From Paenibacillus sp. 1011MAR3C5 (GTDB lineage: Bacteria; Bacillota; Bacilli; Paenibacillales; Paenibacillaceae), in contig NZ_QZCF01000008.1 in assembly GCF_003591485.1 (NCBI RefSeq), positions 1-64,000 on the forward strand: DNA of 64,000 nt. The letters run 5' to 3'. The notes beneath the pieces were generated by a model. The model did not search any database. It had not been told where the DNA came from and saw nothing but the letters and a program-made list of their open reading frames with translations. This document shows, piece after piece, positions 1 to 8,510 of the stretch (positions within the stretch are counted from its first letter, which is position 1; each line of letters starts with the position of its first letter). Both the position numbers and the translations under genes were made by a program.

Positions 1-1330
1 GCCGTTCGACAGGAAGCTTACTGTATACGTATCGACCGTCCATTTTGCATACAGCGTCATATTTCCTTTAACCAGACCTGTACCAAAGTTCCAAGCCGTC
101 GTTAAACCGGAATTCGTATACCAGCCTCCGAAGGTATGACCTGCTTTGCTTGGGTTTGCCGGCGATGAGATCTTGCCATCGTAGGCTATCGTTTGGGCAG
201 CTACCGCCGAGCCGCCGTTCGACTGGAAGCTTACCGTATAGGTATCGACCGTCCATTTTGCATACAGCGTCATGTTTCCTTTAACCAGGCCTGTACCAAA
301 GTTCCAAGCCGTCGTTAAACCGGAATTCGTATACCAGCCTGCGAAGGTATGACCTGCTTTGCTTGGATTGGCCGGCGCTGCAACTTTGCCATCGTAGGCT
401 ATCATTTGCTCTGCAACAGCCGAGCCGCCGTTCGACTGAAAACTTACCGCATACGTATTGACCGTCCATTTCGCATACAGCCTCAAAGGCCCTTTAATCA
501 GATCCGTATCAAAGTTCCAAGGCATCGTTAAACCGGAATTCATATACCAACCTTCGAATGTATGCTCAGTCTTGCTTGGGGTTGTCGGACGTAAGACTTT
601 GCTATCGTAAGCTATCGTTTGGGGAGCTACCGCCGAGCCGCCGTTCGACTGGAAGCTTACCGTATAGGTATTGGCCGTCCATTTCGCATACAGCGTCATA
701 TCCCCTTTAACCAGACCCGTATCAAAGTTCCAAGCCGTCGTTAAACCGGCATTCGTATACCAGCCCGCGAAGATATAACCTGTTTTGCTCGGGGTTGCCG
801 GTGATACGACTTTGTCATCGTATGCGATAGCTTGGTCTGCTACCGCTGAGCCGCCGTTCGACTGAAAATTTACCGTATAGGTATGGGCAGTCCATTTCGC
901 ATATAGCGTCATGTTTCCTTTAACCTGATCTGTGCTAAAGTTCCAGGGCGACGATAAACCAGGATCCTTATACCAACCCGCAAATGTATGCTCTGCTTTG
1001 CTTGGATTTGCTGGCAATACGACTTTGTCATCGTACACGATGGTTTGGGCAGCTACCGCTGTTCCACCGTTTGATTGAAAACTTACCGTATACGTATTGG
1101 CAAGCCACTTCGCATACAGCGTTATGTTTCTTATTACAATATCCGTATTAAAATTCCATTGATTAATGAGTTCCTTTTCCTTATACCAACCTGCGAAAGT
1201 ATGTTCTGTTTTGGCTGGAGTTGTTGCGACTACTGATCCCTTTTGACCGAAATTTATAGCTTGATTGTCAACTCTCGATCCTCCATTTGAGTTAAACGAA
1301 ATGACATTCGTCTTCCACGCTGCATAAATA
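1..1330 (-). repeat. Tandem 213-bp (71-residue) InlB B-type repeats
   Basis: Six full units and a partial one repeat at 213-base spacing within the surface-protein gene. The three units nearest the left edge are almost identical at DNA level; the units nearer the LRR part have diverged. This gradient suggests recent expansion at the 3' side by unequal recombination. Confidence 0.9.
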
Positions 1331-2187
1331 GTCATTGGAGGCGTAACTGTGTTATTCCAAACGTGTGTATATGCAGCTTCAGTATACCAATCATACAGAT
1401 CACTATTTGTTGCATCAGAATACTGACTTGAAAAAACGCTAGCATCAGCAAGAGCGGGCGTCCCTAAAAAGGTCACCGATGTGAGTGCATTGTAGTGAAA
1501 TGCGTTGCTCTTCAGATGGGTTACCGTAGATGGAATCACCAATTCGACTATACGGTTTCCGCTGAATGCAGAGTCGCCAATAATACTCACACTGGCTGGA
1601 ATGTCAATAGAGGTTAATTTGTTGCCATAAAAAGCGTTATCTCCAATCTCCCCCAGATTATTAGGCAATACCAGATTTGCTATTCGATTTCCGAAAAATG
1701 CATTCTTAGCAATTTCAGTTACACTATTCGGAAGGTTTAAAGTCGTTATTCTATTACCCATAAATGAAGCTAAACCTATCTTCTCTACACCATCATGAAT
1801 GGTTAGACTTGTTAGAGCATTATCTTGAAACGCACCTTCTTCAAGCGTTTTAACATTTCCCGGAATTTCCAGACTCGTCAATAGATTTTTATAAAACGCT
1901 TTTTCACCAATCGAAACTAATCCATCCGGTAACGCCAGGCTTTCTATGGATTTACTTTGAAAAGCTCCGTCGCCGATTGCTGTTACCCTTTTTCCATTAA
2001 TCATCTGCGGAATAACGACATGATTTCTCGGAGCAGAATCTGTATATCCTGTTATTGTTACAGTTGTAGTATCCGCATTTTCAATATAATAAAAATCACC
2101 ACTAAGATCATCTGCATGCACAGGCAAGATGTTAAACGGTGCTAACCATAATGCCATAACAAGCAACAACGTGCATGTTTTCTTCAT
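1..2187 (-). CDS. Exported leucine-rich-repeat / InlB B-repeat surface protein (3' end outside window)
   Basis: The frame is open from an ATG at 2187 to the window edge (729 codons, no stop), so the gene is 3'-partial. GGAGG lies five bases before the ATG. The product has a signal peptide (residues 1-23, ending around PVHA), then BspA-like leucine-rich repeats (about residues 35-230, recurring units such as AFYGNKLTSIDIPASV), then at least six 71-residue Listeria-Bacteroides/InlB B repeats (SFQSNGGSAV...GWYTNSGL...LYAKW) and the start of a seventh. Such proteins are usually surface adhesins or matrix proteins. No anchor domain is visible, but the C-terminus is missing. The gene lies 155 bases downstream of the response regulator on the same strand and could be its target. 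The family call is firm; the function is inferred. Confidence 0.85.
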   Translation of the reverse strand, partial: MKKTCTLLLVMALWLAPFNILPVHADDLSGDFYYIENADTTTVTITGYTDSAPRNHVVIPQMINGKRVTAIGDGAFQSKSIESLALPDGLVSIGEKAFYKNLLTSLEIPGNVKTLEEGAFQDNALTSLTIHDGVEKIGLASFMGNRITTLNLPNSVTEIAKNAFFGNRIANLVLPNNLGEIGDNAFYGNKLTSIDIPASVSIIGDSAFSGNRIVELVIPSTVTHLKSNAFHYNALTSVTFLGTPALADASVFSSQYSDATNSDLYDWYTEAAYTHVWNNTVTPPMTIYAAWKTNVISFNSNGGSRVDNQAINFGQKGSVVATTPAKTEHTFAGWYKEKELINQWNFNTDIVIRNITLYAKWLANTYTVSFQSNGGTAVAAQTIVYDDKVVLPANPSKAEHTFAGWYKDPGLSSPWNFSTDQVKGNMTLYAKWTAHTYTVNFQSNGGSAVADQAIAYDDKVVSPATPSKTGYIFAGWYTNAGLTTAWNFDTGLVKGDMTLYAKWTANTYTVSFQSNGGSAVAPQTIAYDSKVLRPTTPSKTEHTFEGWYMNSGLTMPWNFDTDLIKGPLRLYAKWTVNTYAVSFQSNGGSAVAEQMIAYDGKVAAPANPSKAGHTFAGWYTNSGLTTAWNFGTGLVKGNMTLYAKWTVDTYTVSFQSNGGSAVAAQTIAYDGKISSPANPSKAGHTFGGWYTNSGLTTAWNFGTGLVKGNMTLYAKWTVDTYTVSFLSNG

Positions 2188-2342
2188 ACCAGCCTCCAAC
2201 CCTTCATCGTTCTAATTATTCAATCCGCCCATTACTGCCAAATGCTACCTCCCGCATTTTAAATATTTGAATACGATATGTAGCTTAATGAATAATAATA
2301 GACAAATACTGAACAAATATAATTAAAATACGAAGTGATTGG

Positions 2343-3455
2343 TTATGCCCTTTCCATATACTCTTTATATAATTCATTCATTTTTTCAGGAATCGGAATG
2401 TTTAACTCTTCTTGCAATTTTTCTTGTATGGTTTCATAAAATTGTTTGCACGCTTGTTTTTTATTTTGCTCAATCAGAAATTGCAGAAGCAGGAGCATAT
2501 ACTGCTCATTATATTCCTCTAGCTCCACCATCTTTTGCAAACAATTCAACTTCAATAATGAATTTATTTCCTTCGTAGTTGCCACATATGACTCTAGCAC
2601 ATTTACGACAGCTTGTTTTAACCGAATTCTTATTCTAACTGCCCATGAATATTCTTCGGCCGCTAGAAAATCATCCTCATAGCAATTCAAAATTTGTTGA
2701 ATCGACTGTTCATCATGCTGCTCTCTCTCGATCAACGCTAATAATTGCTCGTAATCGCTATCGATTTTTTTTATCAACTGATAGTGATTATTAACGAGTA
2801 GAATAGGATTTTCACTTCCATACTGCTTGAGTGTTTTTCTTAATTGATACATCGTGGTGTGAAGATTCACGCTTGCTTTTTCGGGATCAACTTCCGGCCA
2901 CAAGTTCTCCATAATGACGACATTTAATAATGGTTTTTTTTGATGGAGCCACAGAAATAAGAACAACTCACTTACTTTCTTGGTACGCCACTTCACCGTT
3001 TGTTGCCCAGCATCCAATAATTGAAATCCGCCAAATACACGAACATAGAGAATTTCATTTTTATCATCATTCCGTTGTTCCTTGCGCGTGTCATAAACCT
3101 GCTGTGCTTTGATCATCGCCTTCTCCAGCCGCTGCTCTTGAACCGGCTTTAACAAATAATCTGTAGCTGCAACGTCAAATGCATCCACCGCAAACTGGGC
3201 ATGTGCCGTTACAAAAATAAGTTGAATCTGCGGATATTTTGCTAATATTAATTTCGCAATCTGCAATCCATGAACATCAAGCATCTCCATGTCTAGAAAA
3301 ACAAGATCGATCTGTTCCCGTTCAAAAAGATCAAACGCATCCATCGCATCCGTAAAAGTGCCTTTTATGCAAATCGAGAATTGTGTTAACTCTTCTAACA
3401 CAATGGCCAATATGTCAATCGCTAGCTTCTCATCATCAATGATGACTATGTTCAA
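2343..3455 (-). CDS. Response regulator with receiver, winged-helix and BTAD-like domains
   Basis: The receiver domain spans residues 1-120 (acidic DD at 7-8, phospho-acceptor Asp about 55 in LVFLDMEM, Lys in LLKPV). A transcriptional regulatory winged helix follows (about 140-215), then a bacterial transcriptional activator (BTAD/TPR-like) domain to the C-terminus, as in SARP-type regulators. TTG at 3455 is the preferred start because AGGAG (3465-3469) lies nine bases upstream. ATG at 3464 abuts that site, and an upstream ATG at 3509 lacks one. The gene overlaps the kinase stop codon by about 20 bases, which implies translational coupling. It is likely phosphorylated by the upstream hybrid kinase. 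Confidence 0.88.
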   Translation of the reverse strand: MNIVIIDDEKLAIDILAIVLEELTQFSICIKGTFTDAMDAFDLFEREQIDLVFLDMEMLDVHGLQIAKLILAKYPQIQLIFVTAHAQFAVDAFDVAATDYLLKPVQEQRLEKAMIKAQQVYDTRKEQRNDDKNEILYVRVFGGFQLLDAGQQTVKWRTKKVSELFLFLWLHQKKPLLNVVIMENLWPEVDPEKASVNLHTTMYQLRKTLKQYGSENPILLVNNHYQLIKKIDSDYEQLLALIEREQHDEQSIQQILNCYEDDFLAAEEYSWAVRIRIRLKQAVVNVLESYVATTKEINSLLKLNCLQKMVELEEYNEQYMLLLLQFLIEQNKKQACKQFYETIQEKLQEELNIPIPEKMNELYKEYMERA

Positions 3456-6400
3456 TGCGATCATCTCCTGGTAATAATATAATGACCGTCGTTCCTTTTC
3501 CTTCTTCACTATATAAACGCAAACTAGCGCTTTTGATTAGCTTAAACTTTTTCAAAGGGTTTTTTAAACCAATTCGCGAATTGCCCCCGCCCACAATTTG
3601 CTGCAATTTATCTTCCGGGATCCCTACGCCATTATCATCAATTTTGATACGGATTAGCTGCCCATCCCGCTTAACGCTGATTTCAACCGTGCCCCCTTCC
3701 TTTTTCTTGGATATCCCATGAAAGACGGCATTTTCAACTAATGGCTGAAGAGACAATGCTGGAATTTGTATAGCGATGGATTCGTCAATATCATAAATAA
3801 CAGTCAGTCGATCATCCAATCGCATTTGTTCGATATAAAGATAAGCCTTTACAAGTTCAATCTCCTCCGATATAGAAACCATACTATTGCGATAATGAAC
3901 ATTTAATTTGGCACGAAAGTAAGTAGATAAATAGTAGAGCGCACTTCTCGTATTTTTGATATCTTTATAACTTAACGCAATTATGGTATTTAGCGTGTTA
4001 TATACAAAGTGAGGCGTCACTTGAGCGTATAAATAATTCATTTCCTCCTCTATCGCATCAATAGAAGATTGACGAACGGCTAGCAATGACTGAATGCGTA
4101 CCAACAAATCTTCGATCACGATCGGTTTTAACAAATAATCATTGGCTCCGCTATGCAAAGACAGCATCAAATCTGAATGCTGCATAATCGAGGTTAGCAC
4201 AATAATCGGCAACTCTAATATATCGTGATGCTTACGTACTTTCTTACACAATTCATAGCCCGACATACCTGACATCATGTAGTCGATTAACATACAATCC
4301 ACTTTATGCGTATTGAGAATGTCCAACGCGTCATACCCATTATCAACGGCAATGAATGTATATCCGCTTTGAGTTAAAGCGTCAGCAAGCAGCTTAATAC
4401 TCGCATGATCATCATCAACCACTAAAATCGTCTGTTCATTCCCCTTATAGAAGAGCGGCAATTCTAAAGAATGTGAGGTGCTGTCTGTTGTAGAATCCGT
4501 GATGCCATCGGTCTTGGCAAGCGGCATCGTGAAGGTGAATATGGAGCCTGCGCCAAATGTACTCGTGGCATAAATGTGACCGTTTAGCTTTTCAACAATA
4601 TTCTTTGCAATACTAAGCCCTAATCCAAACCCTCTTCTTTCATTTTTCACTCGATAAAAGGAGTCGAAGATATATTCCAGTTCTTGCGGAGGTATCCCCG
4701 ATCCTGTATCACTGACCCCAATGACCATCTGTTCTTCACGAACCTCTGCAGTAACCTTAATATGTCCCTCCGTAGTATGCTGCAACGAATTATATAGCAA
4801 GTTGTAAAGCACCTGCTTGAATCGCAATTCATCCGTATACATGGCTGGCAAAGGATCTTCAACAGCGCTAATCAATCTTATCGGCACATCATCTGACAGT
4901 AAGCTTCGGATTTCATCGATCACTTCATTGATGACTGCAATCGGCACAGCGCGTGGTGTGACACTCACTTCACCTGCCATATGATTGGACGAGAACAATA
5001 AATCTTCTACCAAAAAACCTAAACGTTGTGTGTCATTATGAATAGATATGATATTTTCCTGTTGCTCACGCTTTAATGGACCCTTAGTGCCTTCCATCAA
5101 GGCTTTCGATACGTTTAGTATGCGATTTAAAGGCGTCCGAAGCTCATGTGATGTTTGTATTAAAAACTCATCTTTTAATTGGCTATTTATGTATAGCTCC
5201 TCCGATAGTTTTTGTGTTTTGCTAAAGGAGGCATTTGCTCTAAAGCTAAGAAGTGACGCAAAACTGTAAAGTACGAGTACAAATAACAGCAGCTCACTAT
5301 AATCCATAGGCAGATCAAATAAAAATTTAACCACCATTAAAATGGAGTAGCAGCAAAGCGATACTAAAAAGATTAAAATATAATGCGCGCCTTCTACTTC
5401 TTTCAGGAGTACACGGAATAAAACCAATAAGTTATAGAGTACGACTGGAATAATTGCACTTACATACATGAGCTGAAAGAATATAACACCACCCGTTTCA
5501 TGATTGGCAAACGGATTTGTAATCGCATAGATAAAGAAAACAATGCCAAGTAAAACGCTAATTCTAATGATTGCTCGTTTCTTTATATATTCAGGATACA
5601 TCGCGTGCACAAAATAGGTTAAGCTGGCAGCTACCAAAGGTATAATGCCTAGCTGTAAACGTATTTGCTCCGAAACGCCTACTGTAGGAAAAAATTGAAA
5701 AAATATCTTTTGATTAATAAATGACATGTAAATACCTAGCAATAAGATGAATAGACCAAAAAACAATTCTTCTTTTCGTTTCCGGTTTTGATAATAGGAT
5801 ATTAAATAAATAAGACCAAATATCATATAGCCGATGGATACCAACGCATCCAATAATAATTTCTTGTTGTAATCATTTTCGATGGAACTCTTAGTGCCAA
5901 AATCGACTTGAAAAAGAATGCCTGCCTTTGAGTAATTGTAATTGGCTACATGAATGACGATATCAAGCAGCTTATTTTCGCTTGCTGAAAAAACCGTGTA
6001 TTTATCTGCATTTTCCACACGAAACGTTTCAAATCGATGACTTGGGTTCCCCTTTGCACCGACTTCTTCTCCATTTATAAATATGCGATTGGCTTGCCGG
6101 ATTGTACGAAGGTATAAGCCGTATTGTCCTTCAACAGGTACTTCTACGATGGTATGATACGTTCCAACAGAGAGCCCTTCCTCATTGGGTTCAACAAGGT
6201 TATCCCACTTAGAAGGGACAGCTATACCTATTCGTTGATCTTCAAACTCACTCATCGCCCTGCCCGGAGGGATCAACACATTGGGATAAAATGCCCACTC
6301 TCCATCTAATTTTATAATGGACTGCTTATCTAATTGCCCAATATCAATGGATGCGAAACCATCCTGTACAACTGACTTATGTTCTATATGAAAATAGTTT

Positions 6401-6471
6401 TGATTGCCGAGGAAGAAGATCATCGTAAATAGCATCATAATCATTACAATCAAGCTTATATTCCTTCTCAT
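3436..6471 (-). CDS. Membrane hybrid histidine kinase with two kinase modules and an internal receiver
   Basis: This 1011-residue protein has an N-terminal membrane anchor (8-24) and an extracytoplasmic 7TMR-DISM-type beta domain (about 30-200). A seven-helix membrane region (about 205-400) follows. Then come HisKA (SHELRTPLNRIL, His about 442) and HATPase (DTGSGIPP, GFGLGLS). An internal receiver follows (about 690-805; Asp in LIDYMMSGM). Last is a LytS-type kinase module with PHFVYNTLNTI (about 820) and its own ATPase domain (DDNGVGIP, RIGLKN). The end overlaps the response-regulator gene. The ligand is unknown; the DISM domain fits an extracellular carbohydrate or small-molecule signal. 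Two different kinase chemistries in one chain is the notable point. Confidence 0.9.
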   Translation of the reverse strand: MRRNISLIVMIMMLFTMIFFLGNQNYFHIEHKSVVQDGFASIDIGQLDKQSIIKLDGEWAFYPNVLIPPGRAMSEFEDQRIGIAVPSKWDNLVEPNEEGLSVGTYHTIVEVPVEGQYGLYLRTIRQANRIFINGEEVGAKGNPSHRFETFRVENADKYTVFSASENKLLDIVIHVANYNYSKAGILFQVDFGTKSSIENDYNKKLLLDALVSIGYMIFGLIYLISYYQNRKRKEELFFGLFILLLGIYMSFINQKIFFQFFPTVGVSEQIRLQLGIIPLVAASLTYFVHAMYPEYIKKRAIIRISVLLGIVFFIYAITNPFANHETGGVIFFQLMYVSAIIPVVLYNLLVLFRVLLKEVEGAHYILIFLVSLCCYSILMVVKFLFDLPMDYSELLLFVLVLYSFASLLSFRANASFSKTQKLSEELYINSQLKDEFLIQTSHELRTPLNRILNVSKALMEGTKGPLKREQQENIISIHNDTQRLGFLVEDLLFSSNHMAGEVSVTPRAVPIAVINEVIDEIRSLLSDDVPIRLISAVEDPLPAMYTDELRFKQVLYNLLYNSLQHTTEGHIKVTAEVREEQMVIGVSDTGSGIPPQELEYIFDSFYRVKNERRGFGLGLSIAKNIVEKLNGHIYATSTFGAGSIFTFTMPLAKTDGITDSTTDSTSHSLELPLFYKGNEQTILVVDDDHASIKLLADALTQSGYTFIAVDNGYDALDILNTHKVDCMLIDYMMSGMSGYELCKKVRKHHDILELPIIVLTSIMQHSDLMLSLHSGANDYLLKPIVIEDLLVRIQSLLAVRQSSIDAIEEEMNYLYAQVTPHFVYNTLNTIIALSYKDIKNTRSALYYLSTYFRAKLNVHYRNSMVSISEEIELVKAYLYIEQMRLDDRLTVIYDIDESIAIQIPALSLQPLVENAVFHGISKKKEGGTVEISVKRDGQLIRIKIDDNGVGIPEDKLQQIVGGGNSRIGLKNPLKKFKLIKSASLRLYSEEGKGTTVIILLPGDDRIEHSHH

Positions 6472-6663
6472 GATTAAGCCTCCTGCTTTAAATGACTACT
6501 CTAGCCTATTCGATCATTCCTAGACAAAATCTGATCAATCATAGTCCTACCTCAATATATCACGGCTCAACTTCCCTACCAACATCGCTGAGATCATTCT
6601 CGGTCTAATCATATAAATTTATCATACGCTAATCATGATAACGATTACCGGGGGGGCATGTAG

Positions 6664-8082
6664 TTGAAAAAAGTTAAAGTCCGTCTACAGCCTATTGTCA
6701 GCAGGATAAATATGCCGACTATCATCAAAACAACCATCTTTCCGGGGGACTCGATCGAAAGCATAATTGTCGCAACCCAGGTCGGAGAGATCTTTTATAT
6801 GAGACACGGAGTGATTGGCATATTTGCAGATATACGTCAGCAAGTCTTAAAACTAGGCGCCAATGGCGGATACGATGAACGAGGACTGTTAGGTCTAGCT
6901 TTTCACCCTCAATTTCACTATAACGGTTTGTTCTACCTCCATTACTCAGTAGCTGGAACCCAAGGTCCAGCAGCTTTTTCCGAATCTTTTAAACCTAACC
7001 CGTGCGATACCAGCACCTTAAACCTACAGTGGACAAATAGGGAGAAACAATATGACCATGTTGATACCGTTGAAGAATGGATTCTGCCATCGAACGGGCA
7101 ACCTCAAAGACGGCGTACCTTACTAAATATAAGAAGGCCCTTTTTAAATCATAATGGTGTCAACAGCTTAAACTTTTCACCTGAAACAGGGAAACTTGTT
7201 TTGACGACCGGAGATGGCGGATCAGCCTATGACCCCTTTAATTTAAGCCAAAACATGATGGAGATCGCAGGTAAAATAATTGAAATTGATGTGGGAATGA
7301 ATGCTTTTATTGATCATCCATCCGTCGTTACACGGTTTAATGAGTTGTCCGTGCCTATTCAGGAAACGCTTACGGTCATCGCCAAAGGTGTACGAAATAT
7401 AACGGGCATTTCTTATCAAAGGTTCAATAATAAGTATGTGAAATATGCAGGAAATGTCGGGCAGGAGCTGGTGGAATCCGTCTTTTCATTCGTTCAATAT
7501 ACACCAATACCGGTTACTCAAGTTGTTCAAGCTTCTATAATGGGGTCTGAGCTTGACCAAGAACAATGTACGAACTTTGGCTGGCGAGGGTGGGAAGGTG
7601 TTCTGCCTACTTCCGTGCCAAGAAACTGCCCAGAAAACGCGATATTGAATGAGAAATACATGGCCTATTACGATGAGGCCTTAAAAACTTCCGCGCTGCG
7701 TCTACAGCCTTTAACAAGTTATTATCATGAAGATCCCCGCCCCGACAAGTTTGGAGGAACCGCTCTAACAGGCGTTCAGGCCTATAGCGGGAATGAAATC
7801 CCCGATTTAAGGGGGAGCGTCGTGTTTACCGACCTTGCTCGGAAACAAGCAAATGCTCCTGCTAGGGGAGTTTTAGCGTATACCAAGATCAAAGCCGATT
7901 GCAGACCAAATGATTACACTGTTATTGAAACGGATTATGATTTCGGATCTCAAGCCGCCTATTACGTTTGCCTAGGAACAAATCTGAATCAAACCCGGCT
8001 ATATTTAGGCGTTTACGGCTCTATGAAAGTAGCCGATTCTAACTTAGGCACTGTATTTGAGATTGTTCCATGGGGGCCATAA
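6664..8082 (+). CDS. Glucose/sorbosone dehydrogenase-like beta-propeller protein
   Basis: The motif DERGLLGLAFHP (about residues 76-87) and later TGDGGSAYDP and NFGWRGWEG are typical of the glucose/sorbosone dehydrogenase (GSDH) family, also found in the Hedgehog-interacting protein propeller. Characterised members use PQQ to oxidise aldoses. The likely start is TTG at 6664, preceded by a G-rich ribosome site seven bases upstream. No signal peptide or membrane segment is visible in the 472 residues, unlike the exported bacterial enzymes. No PQQ synthesis gene is nearby. The gene is divergent from the kinase and followed by a strong terminator. Family membership is fairly sure; enzymatic activity is not. 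Confidence 0.75.
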   Translation: MKKVKVRLQPIVSRINMPTIIKTTIFPGDSIESIIVATQVGEIFYMRHGVIGIFADIRQQVLKLGANGGYDERGLLGLAFHPQFHYNGLFYLHYSVAGTQGPAAFSESFKPNPCDTSTLNLQWTNREKQYDHVDTVEEWILPSNGQPQRRRTLLNIRRPFLNHNGVNSLNFSPETGKLVLTTGDGGSAYDPFNLSQNMMEIAGKIIEIDVGMNAFIDHPSVVTRFNELSVPIQETLTVIAKGVRNITGISYQRFNNKYVKYAGNVGQELVESVFSFVQYTPIPVTQVVQASIMGSELDQEQCTNFGWRGWEGVLPTSVPRNCPENAILNEKYMAYYDEALKTSALRLQPLTSYYHEDPRPDKFGGTALTGVQAYSGNEIPDLRGSVVFTDLARKQANAPARGVLAYTKIKADCRPNDYTVIETDYDFGSQAAYYVCLGTNLNQTRLYLGVYGSMKVADSNLGTVFEIVPWGP

Positions 8083-8123
8083 GGAGCACTTGCTGATAAG
8101 AAATCATCGCTTTCTCGCTGACT

Positions 8124-8168
8124 AATAACGCAATTAAGCGTTCTTGACTCTGCTTGTGCGTTATTTTA
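8124..8168 (+). terminator. Weak inverted repeat after the GSDH gene
   Basis: AATAACGCA (8124-8132) pairs with TGCGTTATT (8157-8165), followed by two more T. The loop is long (24 bases), so this is weaker than the terminator that follows. Confidence 0.35.
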
Positions 8169-8210
8169 GAACAAATTTCAAACTGTTTAAATAACCGGTA
8201 CACAAAAACG

Positions 8211-8249
8211 AAGATCTCAGGCTGCTTATCCTCGCCTGAGATCTTTTTG
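8211..8249 (+). terminator. Rho-independent terminator
   Basis: A perfect 12-bp stem (AAGATCTCAGGC, 8211-8222, with 8234-8245) and an 11-base loop, followed by a T run. It closes the GSDH transcript. Confidence 0.88.
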
Positions 8250-8374
8250 CACTATGACAGGTAAATGTAGCCTTCAAACTCTACTCCCTCACCAGCAACG
8301 CCACTACCTCCACATGACTGATCTGCCTATCTTTTCTCTATGCTTCAACCTCACTACGTCACAAGATATTGCGA

Positions 8375-8403
8375 TTGACAACAACATATTTCTTCAAGAT
8401 AAT
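8375..8403 (+). promoter_or_regulatory. Sigma-A-type promoter of the repeat-rich SLH gene
   Basis: TTGACA (8375-8380), a 17-base spacer and GATAAT (8398-8403). It leaves a leader of about 100 bases before the ATG at 8511. The rest of the 428-base gap holds only the two hairpins described above. Confidence 0.6.
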
Positions 8404-8510
8404 ACTCATTAGTAATATATAAGACTATCGAGTATTATCGTTGGGTATTATTGGATTATTAATAGCCCCGTGAGTGGCTAGGTATGTATTTGAAGGGGGA
8501 CATTTAGTTT

